Source: Dictyobacter formicarum
GTDB lineage: Bacteria > Chloroflexota > Ktedonobacteria > Ktedonobacterales > Ktedonobacteraceae
DNA: 64,000 nucleotides
Assembly: GCF_016587435.1 (NCBI RefSeq)
Contig: NZ_BNJJ01000034.1
Location: forward strand, 1 to 64,000
Direction: 5' to 3'
Each line of letters opens with the position of its first letter. Position 1 is the stretch's first letter. Below the pieces are notes generated by a model. It ran no database searches. It had not been told where the DNA came from and was given only the letters and a program-made list of their open reading frames with translations. Positions 8,786 through 18,778 of this stretch are shown piece after piece. Made by a program: the position numbers and the translations under genes.

Positions 8786-9799
8786 TTATAGAACGTTATA
8801 ATTTTTTGGCGCGCTCTCGATGACATCGCCCCAGTCGTAGTCGGTGGCGCTGCGAAAGGCTTCGCGCTCATTCTTTGGGATGTGTAGTTCGACGATTCCC
8901 TGCGCGCTGGAGACGGTGAGGGTGACGTCTCGTTTGGATTTGTGTGGCTGGTGAATCAGTCGTCCCCAGATGCTGGTATCCGCCTGGAAGCGGGCCAGTG
9001 CGGCATAGGAAAACTTGCTCTCTTCCCAACCAGCGCTCCCACCTTTGGCCAGGCGTTGGAAGGAGGGGCGTTCCAGGCGTTGTGGAAAGTGGCACCAGTC
9101 ATCGACCAGGGGACAGTTCATACTGTGGGCACAAGGCGCCAGAATATGGGCCTCCAGGCTGAGCAGGTATGCGCGCATCTCTTTGATAATAGGGAAGGCT
9201 ACCGATGTGCCGGGCTCGACAATGAGCAAGACGCCCGAACAATGCTGCCAGGCTAGCGTAATAATTTCCTGGCGCAACGTTTCCGGTAGCTCGTTGAGTA
9301 CATGCCCGAGCACGATGAGATCGTAGGTTTCAATCTGTCCCGGTAGCTTTCCGCCGATGGTAGCCCTTTGCCAGTTTGTTTGCTTGAGGGCCGCCTTCTC
9401 GCTTCCTCGGGTCAACTGGCGTCCCAGCTCGATAAAAGAGGGCTCGCGCTCCCAGGCCGTCAGGTGTTTTAGCGATGGCCATTGCTCGGTGGCGGCCCAG
9501 AGGGCGGTCCCCGGTCCGCTGCCTATATCCAGCATCGTAGCTGGTTGCCAGTCAGGGACACGAGTCTTGACTGCCATCATCGCGCCACTGAGCTGCGCGT
9601 AGGCCGCAGGCATAATAATCGCGGCATAGCCAAGCGCTGCATCGGCTCCCCGAGCCAGCGAGGACTCCTGTCCCGTGCGTTGCGTGCGATAACGTTCGCT
9701 CAAGGCCCGAGCCGCGCTCTTCCACTTAGATGCAGGCACACTTTGCAATGCCTTCTCGATCGCACTCTCTAGCTGGTCAGGTAAGGATAACATCGACAT
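8786..9799 (-). CDS. Rsm22-like (METTL17 family) methyltransferase
   Basis: A 337-aa class I SAM-dependent methyltransferase of the small-subunit ribosome-associated Rsm22 family. The SAM motif LDIGSGPGTALWAA is at residues 90-103, followed by VLGHVLNELPE and IVEPGT. The family iron-sulfur region is partly present: Cys223, Cys229 and Cys236 in the APCAHSMNCPL...DWCHF block. The fourth ligand usually found near the C-terminal barrel is not seen; the matching stretch reads TLTVSSAQG. Either ATG (9799 or 9793) could start translation; the nearest purine-rich site (AGAGGGA) is about 15 nt upstream. Confidence 0.82.
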   Translation of the reverse strand: MSMLSLPDQLESAIEKALQSVPASKWKSAARALSERYRTQRTGQESSLARGADAALGYAAIIMPAAYAQLSGAMMAVKTRVPDWQPATMLDIGSGPGTALWAATEQWPSLKHLTAWEREPSFIELGRQLTRGSEKAALKQTNWQRATIGGKLPGQIETYDLIVLGHVLNELPETLRQEIITLAWQHCSGVLLIVEPGTSVAFPIIKEMRAYLLSLEAHILAPCAHSMNCPLVDDWCHFPQRLERPSFQRLAKGGSAGWEESKFSYAALARFQADTSIWGRLIHQPHKSKRDVTLTVSSAQGIVELHIPKNEREAFRSATDYDWGDVIESAPKNYNVL

Positions 9800-9915
9800 A
9801 TTTTCTACTAGCGTCCCTCTTTAAACACATTTTTTGTCTTTGTTACTTTAGCAGATTGAGATGAAGTAGTGCAACAACCTGGCCCTTTTTCATAGTGAGT
9901 GCATGTTAGCATGCA

Positions 9916-10022
9916 GTTCGTGCCTTCGGCCCCTAACGCTACGCGCCTACGGCGCTCAAAAATATTGATTGTGAAGTGTGAGAAATGCGCATCTGCGCAT
10001 TTCTCACACTTCACAATCAATA
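9916..10022 (+). repeat. Module-plus-palindrome element, copy A
   Basis: The module 9916-9962 starts GTTCGTGCCTTCGGCCCCT and ends CGGCGCTCAAAA. It is followed directly by a 28-bp perfect inverted repeat with a 2-nt centre (9964-9991 and 9994-10021). The module recurs at 29734 and, inverted, at 46704, each time next to an unrelated palindrome. It lies downstream of the penicillin-binding protein gene. Confidence 0.8.
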
Positions 10023-10144
10023 AAAAGATATGGGGGCATATGTCCCTTACAATTAGAGGTTTTTGGGACGATGCCCCTGTGATCGTGGTTCTTGGGCTTG
10101 AACATTCTCTCTGCGAGGGAAACAGGGTCGCTTGTCAAGGGCAC

Positions 10145-10306
10145 AAATCGGGCGCAAGGCCCGAACCTATTGGGATCATGGGTTTTGAAGGTTTCATCGC
10201 ATGGGCCATCGAAACGCATCAAGGAATATGGCACCCATAGGTTCGGGCCTTGCGCCCGATTTTTCGCTCACGCATGAATATGTTCAAGAAACGATATCAT
10301 GTTTCC
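10145..10306. repeat. MITE-like element with inverted CTTGC-hairpin ends, copy 1
   Basis: The left end 10145-10174 and right end 10234-10264 are about 29-bp inverted repeats, each itself a hairpin (TCGGGC-stem type, CTTGC/GCAAG loop). The roughly 60-bp core (TTTGAAGGTTTCATCGCATG...) and about 40 bp beyond the right end match the copy at 20158-20311. No reading frame of its own is convincing. Confidence 0.75.
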
Positions 10307-10331
10307 GAGAACGCGTTTCATGAGCAAATGC

Positions 10332-11963
10332 TTAGCGCCCCTGCCACAGGTTTGTGCTGGGGCAGTAGGGTTGTGAATATAACGGGGGCGGCATGGTGGT
10401 TTTGACATACCCCTGGGCGAAGATGGCGTTATACATTTTCCAGATGGCGGGACCAACTATGTATGCCCCTTCACCACCGTTCTCACGCATGGCGACAATG
10501 GTGAGCGCAGGCATCTGGTCGGTACTGTGCAGCGTAAATGGTGCCTGTGTAATCATCCAGCCATGTGCTGCCAGGCCGCCACCAACCTCACCAGTACCCG
10601 TTTTACCTATGATGTCCGATTGATAACCGAAGTTCTGGCCCAGATGCCAAGCACCACCACAGACTGCCACAGCCGCCATGGCCTGCCTGACCTGGTAAGC
10701 GGTATCCTTGCTCACCACGGTATTTAGTTGTTGGGGCTCAACCGACTGCAGCGGATTTTTATCCTTGTCAGTGATTTTTGACACCAACATGGGACGCATC
10801 AACACTCCGTTATTGGCGACGGTATTATCGATCATCGACATCTGCAGTGGTGACATGTTAACCACGCCCTGTCCAAAGGCATTTGAGGCTAGTTGGAGGG
10901 TTGACAACGGCTTACCATCACTATTCAAGACACTGCTCGTCTGCGTCGGTAAATCAAAGGGAATGGGTTGGTCGATGTAGAGCCTTTTTGCGTACTCTAA
11001 CCATTTATCCAAGCCCGTTTGGACGCCAAGCTGGGCAAACACGATATTATCTGAATTCGCATATGCATATTCAGTAGTGATAGGGAAGTGGAACGTAAAT
11101 TGGTTGTAGCCCAGATTATCACCTATAATCTGGCGCCCATCGTAGTACAGCGGACCCATGGCTCCTTTTTGATCCCACTGGTGATCCAGGGTGGTGGTGC
11201 CAGTATCGAGCGCCGCCATCAGGGTCATCGTTTTAAAGGTCGAGCCTGGCGAATAGAGCTCTTTTAATGGTCGAACATAGAGTGGATGATCAGGGTCTTT
11301 GTTCATCTGATCATAGTAGCTATAATCGTTTTTGGACAATGTCTCGACCATTTTGTTGGGATCATAACCAGGGGAACTGACCATGGCCAGAATTTCACCG
11401 GTGTGGGGATCCGAAATGACTACCGACCCTTTGTTCGTGGGCAAGGCATTGCCTATCGAGTATGGCTGCTGATAGAAGGGATCTGTTTGGGGATGGTAGT
11501 CGTTAAACTCTTGTACTGCTATCTTTTGAATGCGCTCGTCGATGGTGAGATAAATGTCGTTACCAACCGGCGACTTGTGCAGCGTTTTGTTGATTTCGTT
11601 ATCTAACGCGGTGCGTCCCGAATTGCCGGTGAGCACATCATTATATTGGCCCTCAATACCAGGCAAAAATGCTCCTGGAGCATAATAGCCAATGAGCGCG
11701 GCCAGCGATGGATCGGTATAGTGACGGATATAGCCGCCACATACATTGGGAGCGGGCACCGATTCTGCCAGCAAGACACCGTTGCGATCGAAGATGCGCC
11801 CGCGTACCGGTGAATTTTCCGCTGAACAGCGCCGGGGATTGTGAATTGTCGCTGTGACGTTATCCGCTTTTACTACCTGCCAATATACCAATCCACCACT
11901 TAAGCCGATGAAAAGGATCACAAAGATATAAGTTAGTTTTCGTATGCTAGAGCTAATATTCAT
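10332..11963 (-). CDS. Class B penicillin-binding protein (D,D-transpeptidase)
   Basis: A 543-aa peptidoglycan transpeptidase of the PbpA/FtsI type. There is one N-terminal membrane anchor (residues 10-32), a dimerisation region with RGRIFDRNGVLLA at 54-66, and the three active-site motifs: Ser241-Thr-Phe-Lys244, Ser304-Asp-Asn306 and Lys454-Thr-Gly. It would crosslink cell-wall peptides at the outer face of the membrane. AAAGGTGCC lies just before the ATG. It is transcribed alone; the long palindromes downstream may serve as its 3' end. A divergent AT-rich gap of 543 bp without other features separates it from the next gene. Confidence 0.93.
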   Translation of the reverse strand: MNISSSIRKLTYIFVILFIGLSGGLVYWQVVKADNVTATIHNPRRCSAENSPVRGRIFDRNGVLLAESVPAPNVCGGYIRHYTDPSLAALIGYYAPGAFLPGIEGQYNDVLTGNSGRTALDNEINKTLHKSPVGNDIYLTIDERIQKIAVQEFNDYHPQTDPFYQQPYSIGNALPTNKGSVVISDPHTGEILAMVSSPGYDPNKMVETLSKNDYSYYDQMNKDPDHPLYVRPLKELYSPGSTFKTMTLMAALDTGTTTLDHQWDQKGAMGPLYYDGRQIIGDNLGYNQFTFHFPITTEYAYANSDNIVFAQLGVQTGLDKWLEYAKRLYIDQPIPFDLPTQTSSVLNSDGKPLSTLQLASNAFGQGVVNMSPLQMSMIDNTVANNGVLMRPMLVSKITDKDKNPLQSVEPQQLNTVVSKDTAYQVRQAMAAVAVCGGAWHLGQNFGYQSDIIGKTGTGEVGGGLAAHGWMITQAPFTLHSTDQMPALTIVAMRENGGEGAYIVGPAIWKMYNAIFAQGYVKTTMPPPLYSQPYCPSTNLWQGR

Positions 11964-12506
11964 AAAGGCACCTTTTTGACTCTGATACCTGCGGTATGCC
12001 TGATATAGATGATCTTTGTCAGTGTATCATTCATGTTCAGACGCTGCAAGAAAAAGGACGATTTTCTGTCCGGTTTTCCTATTCATCAATAGAGCTTTCT
12101 GCCCTATTGCACTTGTCTCCTCCAGGTTGTTGGCTTTTGTCATTATAAATAAGTGCAACTATATTTTCAACTCTATCCCTTATTGCATGACAATGGTCAG
12201 ATCTATATCTTGCAAGCGAAGGAAAAGCACTTAATCCTTCCGTATAGAGATACGTTTCTACTAAAAGCAGGTTGTTGTTTTGTGACATTGGTACTTAACT
12301 ACACGTTGGACGCGCGCAAAATTTTCTGATGGAGATTGTGGCGTGTGCAGGAGATGAAGTGGATGGATTTTCTACATAGATTCTGGCTGGACGTGCTCGC
12401 CTGCATATCTGCGTCCACCTTTATGGTACGGCTTTTTCATCGATTATAATAAAAGCATGCCTGCTTAATATAGAGAGAGCGGCTGGTAACATGAAGAGGT
12501 CATAAT
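11964..12506. other. Intergenic gap, divergent promoters expected
   Basis: This 543-bp AT-rich stretch lies between divergent genes. Short frames in it lack ribosome-binding sites and family features. No repeat family of this window occurs in it. Confidence 0.5.
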
Positions 12507-15206
12507 ATGCGCCAAGCTCCACAAATACGGGGAAATCATGCTGTTCGGTCTTCTAGGCGTCGGCTAAACCTGTTTATAGTAACATTGCCTCTCTTGTTGA
12601 TCATTGCTCTGGCTATCTCTATTTATGGCGCTCGCACTGCTCCTGACGAAGCTTCATTTTTGACTGCCAGTCCCGGTACGCAAAATGGCGCGACGCGTTT
12701 AATAGATACCTGGACCATTACGCCTGCCGGGAGTCAGATGACATTGGGAGACCTGCCTTTGAATGCGGTACTGGCCCCGGATGGTCGCCACTTGTTGATT
12801 TCTAATGGTGGAGCAGGTATTCAGTCATTGCAGGTCGTTTCCACTACTGATCATAAGCTTATCCAGACCATTCCTTATATCTCTCCTCATAGTGTTTTTG
12901 TGGGATTGGCCTATAGCCCGGATGGGAAGACTGTGTATGCATCTGGCGGTGGTGAGAATATTGTGCATACCTATGCAGTCTCTGCTAATGGACAACTCCG
13001 TGAGGGTGACGCGATTCATCTGATCTTTAATTCCTCTCGGAGCCGTAATCTCTTCCCTACCGGATTGAGCTTGAGCCCCGATGGTAAGCGTTTGTATGTG
13101 GCCAATAATCTGACCAATAGTGTGGATGTGGTGGATACAGGCAACAAAACGGTGCTGGCCATTATGCAGGTTGGCTCATTTCCTTATACGACGCTTGCAC
13201 GTAAGGATGGCAAGGAGGTGTATGCCAGCAATTGGGGCGATTCCTCTATTTCAGTGATCAGTACGGCGACCAGCAATGAAATTGCCAGCATAGCGGTCGG
13301 CCAGCATCCTACCGCGATGACTCTCAGTCCCGACAATCACTATTTATATGTAGCCGATACCAATAGCGATGCGGTCTCAATTGTAGATACTACCACCCGG
13401 CGTGAAGCCGGGCGTATTTCGGTGGCGCCCCATCCTCATGCCCAATTGAGCAGCAGTCCCCAGGGTTTGGCACTCAGCGCGGATGGGAAGACGCTCTATG
13501 TGGTGGATGCAGGCAATAATGAGGTGGTCGTTATCAACCTGCAGCATAACACAGGACAGGTGCAGGGTCGTATTCCTACAGCCTGGTACCCTACTTCGGT
13601 GAATGTGGATGTCGCTAACTCTACACTTTATGTAACCAATGGCAAAGGGACAGGGGCTGGTCCCAATGATAAACGCTTATATGCTGATCCCATGCGCGCG
13701 CATCCACCAATTGTCGATGCTGTGAGTGGTTTCAAGGATCAATATTGTCATTGTGCCTTTGACGGTTTTACTGGAAGTATGATCAGGGGCACCCTCTCTA
13801 TCATTGAAGTACCTAAAGCACAGCGTTTAAAACTCTATACCGATCAGGTTGCGCGTAATAATGGAAAACCTGACGCCGTCCTCAATGAGCGCAGTGCCGA
13901 TAATCCTATACCCCGGCCCGGCGGAACATCTCCGATCAAGCATGTGATTTATGTGATTAGGGAGAATCGCACCTACGATCAGGTGCTGGGAGATGAGAAG
14001 CTGGCTAATGGGGATGCCAACCTGGTTCTGTTCCCGCGTCAAAATACGCCCAATGGGCATGCGCTGGCCGAGCGTTTTGGCTTGTTTGATAACTTTTATG
14101 CCGATGCAGAGGTGAGTGCGGATGGGCATAATTGGACCAACTCGGCTAACGCCAATGATTATATTGAGAAGATGTGGCCGCAGGATTATTCTGCTGGCCC
14201 ACAGGGCCGCCATCGTCCTGCAGACTTTAGTGGTAGCCGTGCTATTGGCCTTTCGCCCGGTGGCTATATCTGGGATGCCGCGGCTGAAGCGCATATTACC
14301 TATCGGGATTATGGTGAGTTCTATCAATTGCATGCTAAGGAGCCGCCACATCTGTTGCCGGCTAAGCAAGAGCCAGGCTGTGCTGGTCCAGTTGCCCACA
14401 CCTATATCAGTAAACCTGTTCCTCCGGGCCAGGTGCTATGCTTTTCGCCGATGCAGATTGCAGATAAGGTTGTGCCTAACCTGGTTGGCCACTATGATCC
14501 TCGCTATAAATCATTCGATCTGGATTACCTGGATGTTGATCGGGTGAAGGAATGGAAGCGTGAGTTTACTCAGTTTGTGGCTCACAATAACTTGCCACAA
14601 CTGGAGATAGTGTGGTTGCCTAATGATCATACTCAAGGCACGAAGCCGGGTAAGCTAACGCCCCAGGCTATGGTAGCCGATAATGATTATGCTCTGGGCC
14701 AGATAGTTGATACGGTCAGCCATAGTAAATACTGGGCCAGTACAGCCATCTTTGTGACGGAGGATGATTCTGAGAACGGACCTGATCATGTGGATGCGCA
14801 TCGAACCGCGTCGCTGGTTATCAGTCCTTATACGGCCCATGGACAGGTGTATGTAGATCATACGCTCTATGATACGGCCGCGATGTTACGCACCATCGAG
14901 TTAATTCTTGGGTTGCGTGCTCTGAGTCAGTATGATGCCAATGCCGTGCCGATGTGGCGCGCCTTTACCAACTCTGCGGATACCACTCCATATACGCTGC
15001 ACGCGGAAAACGTTTCGACCACTGCCCTCAATGGTCGTCGCGCCTACGGAGCGTCGGCCTCGTCACTTATGGATTTCTCGGCTGAGGATCGTATTCCGAT
15101 GGATCAACTCAACCAGGTGCTCTGGTATGCGATCAAAGGCACGCACACTCCTTATCCGGGTATCAAACAGAACACGCCGGCTGGTGGACACGATGATGAT
15201 GGATAG
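12507..15206 (+). CDS. Beta-propeller (YncE-like) fused to phosphoesterase domain
   Basis: An 899-aa exported protein. An arginine-rich N-terminus and one membrane segment (about residues 20-42) act as signal or anchor. Residues of roughly 65-400 form YVTN/YncE-type propeller repeats (LSPDGKRLYVANNLTNSVDVVD, LSPDNHYLYVADTNSDAVSIVD, LSADGKTLYVVDAGNNEVVVIN). From about residue 470 the IKHVIYVIRENRTYDQVLGD motif opens an acid-phosphatase-like phosphoesterase domain of the alkaline phosphatase superfamily, with Thr as likely nucleophile and VTEDDSENGPDHVDAHRT as a metal site. This two-domain architecture is known in other bacteria; its substrate is not. A weak site precedes the ATG. Confidence 0.88.
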   Translation: MRQAPQIRGNHAVRSSRRRLNLFIVTLPLLLIIALAISIYGARTAPDEASFLTASPGTQNGATRLIDTWTITPAGSQMTLGDLPLNAVLAPDGRHLLISNGGAGIQSLQVVSTTDHKLIQTIPYISPHSVFVGLAYSPDGKTVYASGGGENIVHTYAVSANGQLREGDAIHLIFNSSRSRNLFPTGLSLSPDGKRLYVANNLTNSVDVVDTGNKTVLAIMQVGSFPYTTLARKDGKEVYASNWGDSSISVISTATSNEIASIAVGQHPTAMTLSPDNHYLYVADTNSDAVSIVDTTTRREAGRISVAPHPHAQLSSSPQGLALSADGKTLYVVDAGNNEVVVINLQHNTGQVQGRIPTAWYPTSVNVDVANSTLYVTNGKGTGAGPNDKRLYADPMRAHPPIVDAVSGFKDQYCHCAFDGFTGSMIRGTLSIIEVPKAQRLKLYTDQVARNNGKPDAVLNERSADNPIPRPGGTSPIKHVIYVIRENRTYDQVLGDEKLANGDANLVLFPRQNTPNGHALAERFGLFDNFYADAEVSADGHNWTNSANANDYIEKMWPQDYSAGPQGRHRPADFSGSRAIGLSPGGYIWDAAAEAHITYRDYGEFYQLHAKEPPHLLPAKQEPGCAGPVAHTYISKPVPPGQVLCFSPMQIADKVVPNLVGHYDPRYKSFDLDYLDVDRVKEWKREFTQFVAHNNLPQLEIVWLPNDHTQGTKPGKLTPQAMVADNDYALGQIVDTVSHSKYWASTAIFVTEDDSENGPDHVDAHRTASLVISPYTAHGQVYVDHTLYDTAAMLRTIELILGLRALSQYDANAVPMWRAFTNSADTTPYTLHAENVSTTALNGRRAYGASASSLMDFSAEDRIPMDQLNQVLWYAIKGTHTPYPGIKQNTPAGGHDDDG

Positions 15207-15367
15207 GTTGATTTTGTGAAATGTTACCATTAGACGGATGGGGTAAAATCAGGTAATATAGGTGTTGTCTGGCGAGCTGATCATTATTATGCATACGATC
15301 ATATCGCTATTAAAAACATGTGGCATGGAATTTAGTAAAACTTATACATTTTCAAAGGAAAAAAGCT

Positions 15368-15652
15368 ATGAAATTTCAACGAAATAGTGGGCTTGAACAT
15401 GCTACGGCGCAGGCTTCCGAGGCGGCCGCGACACCATCTATGAAAGAGCTTCTGGCTATTATGATACCACTTGCCACTATGATTAACTCCATTGCCTGGG
15501 CGATTGCTGTCTATCTAATTGTACGAGAAAAAGAACGAGCGCGGGTTGAAATCGCGCGCCTCGATACCGAAGGGAGTGGCCCTCTTCTCCGCTCCACAAC
15601 AGTCGCACATTTTCCTGAAGAAGAGGCTTTGCGCGAGCGCTATCGCCAATAG
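15368..15652 (+). CDS. Small single-span membrane protein, unknown function
   Basis: 94 aa with one hydrophobic segment (about residues 28-49, LAIMIPLATMINSIAWAIAVYLIV), a basic stretch after it (REKERARVEIARL) and an acidic/polar tail. AAAGGA lies 8-9 nt before the ATG at 15368, better than the upstream in-frame start at 15320. It follows the propeller-phosphoesterase by 160 bp in the same orientation. No family was recognised. Confidence 0.6.
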   Translation: MKFQRNSGLEHATAQASEAAATPSMKELLAIMIPLATMINSIAWAIAVYLIVREKERARVEIARLDTEGSGPLLRSTTVAHFPEEEALRERYRQ

Positions 15653-15828
15653 AGGGTAGGGCAAGCCCCGCTCGCGCCTTTTATGCTCGAAAACTCTTAT
15701 CCATAGGTGCAGATCTTGTCTCCGCTTTCACTCTTCATGCCCAAAAACGCATCAAAGATTTGGTGCGATTTGATTCTATTCTTGCTTTCTGATTGATCCT
15801 GAGACCCTGCGAACGTAATGAACCACGT

Positions 15829-15858
15829 TTGACAGGCAGTAACGTCATATGATAGTAT
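15829..15858 (+). promoter_or_regulatory. Candidate promoter for the MFS transporter
   Basis: TTGACA (15829-15834) and TAGTAT (15853-15858) are 18 nt apart, about 275 nt before the MFS start. The leader contains a GC palindrome GCGCCGCATGCGGCGC near 15976-15992. The rest of the gap 15653-16139 shows no gene. Confidence 0.35.
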
Positions 15859-16139
15859 TCAAGCATCTTTTCAAAAAGCAAACAGCAAGGATATTGATGA
15901 AGCAATGATGAAGCATCCACAGCAACTCCAACAGACATGCATCGTCAGCGTCATTGCTCATCCTCCCGGTGTTTTCGCGCCGCATGCGGCGCACTGCGAG
16001 GAGTGAGAACAGAGGCAAGCTCTACCCATTTTTTCTACCTTTTTGGGCACATACCACCTATTCTTCGCACCGCGCCTCCTCTTGAGACACTATTCAGCCC
16101 CACATTATCTCAACCATATGCGCGTGCGAAAGGTTACAT

Positions 16140-17480
16140 ATGCTTCATCATTCTCAAAAACGCCTGGCCTATTGGCGCCAGCATGCTCTGCTCATCAATC
16201 GCAACTATACACTGTTGTGGCTCGGGGGCACGGTCTCTCTTATCGGCGACACGCTTTTCACGACCATGCTCATATTATGGATCGGCACGCTGCTGCACAA
16301 TCAGAGCGCTGCTCCCCTCGCCGTCAGCGGCGTGATGCTGGCCGCCGCGCTCCCTGCCCTCCTGATCGGCCCATTCGCAGGAGTGTTTGTGGATCGCTGG
16401 CCGAAACAAAAGACGATGCGCACTATGGATGCGCTACGAGCAATGCTCGTGTTCTCACTCCTGCTGATAAGTGGGCCGCTCCCACTGCCAGCGCTTGACG
16501 CAGCGACAAAGGCGCTGCCACTCTCCATAAAGCTCACCGTAATCTATCTCGTAGTGGCAGCCGTCAGTAGTCTGAGTCAGTTCTTCAATCCATCGGCAAA
16601 GGCGCTCCTCAAGGAGATCGTCTCGGAAGAGCAACTTACCCGGGCCTCGGCTCTAAGCATAGGGACAGGCATGTTCGGGTGGGCCATCGGGTCCACATTT
16701 GCAGGCATATGCTACGTCTACCTGGGAGCAGGGTGGGCAATTGCATTGAATGCGGCATCGTTCGTCTGGTCCTGGGCTTTGGTACGTAGAATGCACGTGT
16801 CAGAGCCAGCAATTGCAGCGGCAGCTCGACAAGAAAAACTCCGTCACGTCTTCACAGAGCTGCGCGACGGACTCCGGTTCATCAAAGGACATCTGCTCCT
16901 GCGCACCATCATGCTCACGCAGAGCCTGTTCCAATTTGGATGGGAGAGTCTCAGCATGCTTGCACTCTTCTACATCACCCAGAATCTGCATGTACCCATG
17001 AGCCTTTTCGGCCTCTTCAGCGCAGTGCCATCAATTGGAGGCATCCTGGGGACCTGCTTCGTCGATCGCTATGCGACAAAAATAGGAGCGGCCAGGGTCT
17101 ATTACCGCGCGATGATATTTTCCGGGATTATGGTAGTATTATCGACCGTGCCGAATCAGTCGTTTATAGCATTGGTTGGTTTCTCTCTCATCAATATCAC
17201 CAATAGCCAGGCCGAGGTTATTGTTGGCCCATTGATACTCAATGCCACGCCTGAGAAGATGGTTGGTCGAGTCTTCTCAACGCTTGGAACCGTGATGACC
17301 ATCAGTTCATTACTCGCCACGTTCCTCAGTGGATATTTCAGCAGTACTCTGCTGCATGGTGTCGCTATACACCTGTACACGGGCGAACTTAATGCGACCA
17401 ACATTCTCAATATCTGTGCTGGCGTAACCATACTAGTGAGTGGACTGCATGCCTATCGACGCTTCAGAAGGCTTCGATAG
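16140..17480 (+). CDS. MFS transporter (exporter type)
   Basis: A 446-aa, 12-span major facilitator. It has the NRNYTLLWLGGTVSLIGDTLF start common in the MFS_3/EntS-like exporter group, a loop 2-3 motif GVFVDRWPKQKTMRTMDALRA (motif A-like), and a second-half repeat around VDRYATKIGAARVYYR. AAAGG is about 8 nt before the ATG. It stands alone; the substrate is unknown. A CTTGC-hairpin repeat follows the stop codon. Confidence 0.88.
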   Translation: MLHHSQKRLAYWRQHALLINRNYTLLWLGGTVSLIGDTLFTTMLILWIGTLLHNQSAAPLAVSGVMLAAALPALLIGPFAGVFVDRWPKQKTMRTMDALRAMLVFSLLLISGPLPLPALDAATKALPLSIKLTVIYLVVAAVSSLSQFFNPSAKALLKEIVSEEQLTRASALSIGTGMFGWAIGSTFAGICYVYLGAGWAIALNAASFVWSWALVRRMHVSEPAIAAAARQEKLRHVFTELRDGLRFIKGHLLLRTIMLTQSLFQFGWESLSMLALFYITQNLHVPMSLFGLFSAVPSIGGILGTCFVDRYATKIGAARVYYRAMIFSGIMVVLSTVPNQSFIALVGFSLINITNSQAEVIVGPLILNATPEKMVGRVFSTLGTVMTISSLLATFLSGYFSSTLLHGVAIHLYTGELNATNILNICAGVTILVSGLHAYRRFRRLR

Positions 17481-17512
17481 CGCAACCATATTCATCTTCA
17501 GAGGAGCTGACA

Positions 17513-17614
17513 ACAGAAATACGACTCGTAGGTGCGCTTCTTGCGGGCGCTTGCTTGCTTACCGCTCGAAAAAGCAACCAGAAAACAACGTGGCGCGCAT
17601 CTACGAGTTTCTTG
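17513..17614. repeat. Small CTTGC-hairpin element with inverted ends
   Basis: The left end (CGTAGGTGCGC, 17527 on, with GCGCTT-CTTGC-GGGCGC hairpin) and the right end (GCGCATCTACGAG, complement CTCGTAGATGCGC) are inverted. The core contains AAAGCAACCAGAAAA, also found at the ends of the 35733-36005 element. Confidence 0.65.
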
Positions 17615-17629
17615 TTTAGTAGTTAGCAA

Positions 17630-18730
17630 TCAGAGGACGGTGGCGGTGACGGAGTAGATCGTTGGTAGGCCGCTGCCGATTAAGCGCCAGCTGTCGCCAT
17701 TATCGGGCGAGGCAAAGATATTGCCACTTCTGGTGCCGATGTAAATGCCGCAGGGATCTTTGCCGTCTGTGCACATGCCATGGCGTAGGACCTTCTGGCG
17801 TGCTTGCGCGCCTGTTGGTAAGCCACGTGTACAGGCTTCCCAGTGTTCGCCGCCGTTCTGGCTGCGGTAGACGGTAAGCTGGTTGCCAATGGGATAGCGA
17901 TCGTTCGCGTCTACGACCAGCGTGAAAAGGGTATCTGGTCGATTGATATCCATAGTCAGTGGGAAGCCGAACGTTGAGGGTAGGCCGTGGCTGATGCTGG
18001 TCCAGCTATCGCCAGCATCAGTGCTGCGGAAGAGGCCACAACGACTTTGCTGATAAAGCGTGTCTGGCTGATAGGTATGTTGTAGCAAGCGATGTGTACT
18101 GGTGCAGATAGTGTTCCAGCCCTCGGCTTGAGGCTGTGTCAGCTGGTTGATGTCCTGCCAGTTCGCTCCATTATCTTCTGTTCGTACACTACCAGCCCCG
18201 GAGATGCCCAGCCACATGCGCTCGGGCCGTTGTGGATCCGCCACAATGCTATGCACACAGGTCCCGACATCTCCATTTTCCCATTGATCGTGCCGGGATT
18301 TTTCATCCAGGGAGGCGTTCCGCTGCCAGCTTTGGCCGCTGTCGTGACTGACCCAGAGGTTGGCAGGACCCGTACCGGCGTAGAGTGTGTGTGGATCGTC
18401 GGGCCGCCCGGGTTCGATATACCAGATTTCAGCCTGGTTGTTCGGGCCAGTCTCGGCAAACATTATGCTTTGCGCTGGCTCCTGCCAGCTGTCGCCAAAG
18501 TCATCACTATAGCGTAGGAAGGCTGCTCCATAGCGGTTATCGGCAGCAAACAGACGGTAATGATGATGGGGATCAAACATGGCGTAGAAAATGTGCGCCT
18601 CTTTATGTTGCAGGCCGGTTGCCTGTAGATTCCATCGAACACGATCTCGCGATGTCAGCAAGAAAAGTCCCTGCTCCGTTCCTGCCAGAAGCAAAACAGT
18701 ACCCGGTGGATAAGGTGCGGTAACCATCAT
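17630..18730 (-). CDS. BNR/Asp-box repeat propeller protein
   Basis: A 366-aa protein with repeated Asp-box motifs of the S-x-D-x-G-x-x-W type: SDDFGDSWQEP, SHDSGQSWQRN, TEDNGANWQDI, STDAGDSWTSI, SQNGGEHWEA and SPDNGDSWRLI. These mark blades of a sialidase/sortilin-like beta-propeller. No sialidase catalytic set or signal peptide is evident, so exo-sialidase activity should not be assumed. AGGAGG lies 9-10 nt before the paired ATG codons. The neighbouring downstream-strand gene also encodes a propeller. Confidence 0.82.
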   Translation of the reverse strand: MMVTAPYPPGTVLLLAGTEQGLFLLTSRDRVRWNLQATGLQHKEAHIFYAMFDPHHHYRLFAADNRYGAAFLRYSDDFGDSWQEPAQSIMFAETGPNNQAEIWYIEPGRPDDPHTLYAGTGPANLWVSHDSGQSWQRNASLDEKSRHDQWENGDVGTCVHSIVADPQRPERMWLGISGAGSVRTEDNGANWQDINQLTQPQAEGWNTICTSTHRLLQHTYQPDTLYQQSRCGLFRSTDAGDSWTSISHGLPSTFGFPLTMDINRPDTLFTLVVDANDRYPIGNQLTVYRSQNGGEHWEACTRGLPTGAQARQKVLRHGMCTDGKDPCGIYIGTRSGNIFASPDNGDSWRLIGSGLPTIYSVTATVL

Positions 18731-18778
18731 AAAATTGCTGCCTCCTATGCATAGGTGACCGTCGCCCGCATCGCTTCC

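Noticed and set aside
9899..10240. Overlapping reading frames on both strands between the methyltransferase and PBP genes
   Set aside because: They run through palindromes and repeat elements and lack ribosome sites; the same pseudo-peptides recur wherever the repeats occur.
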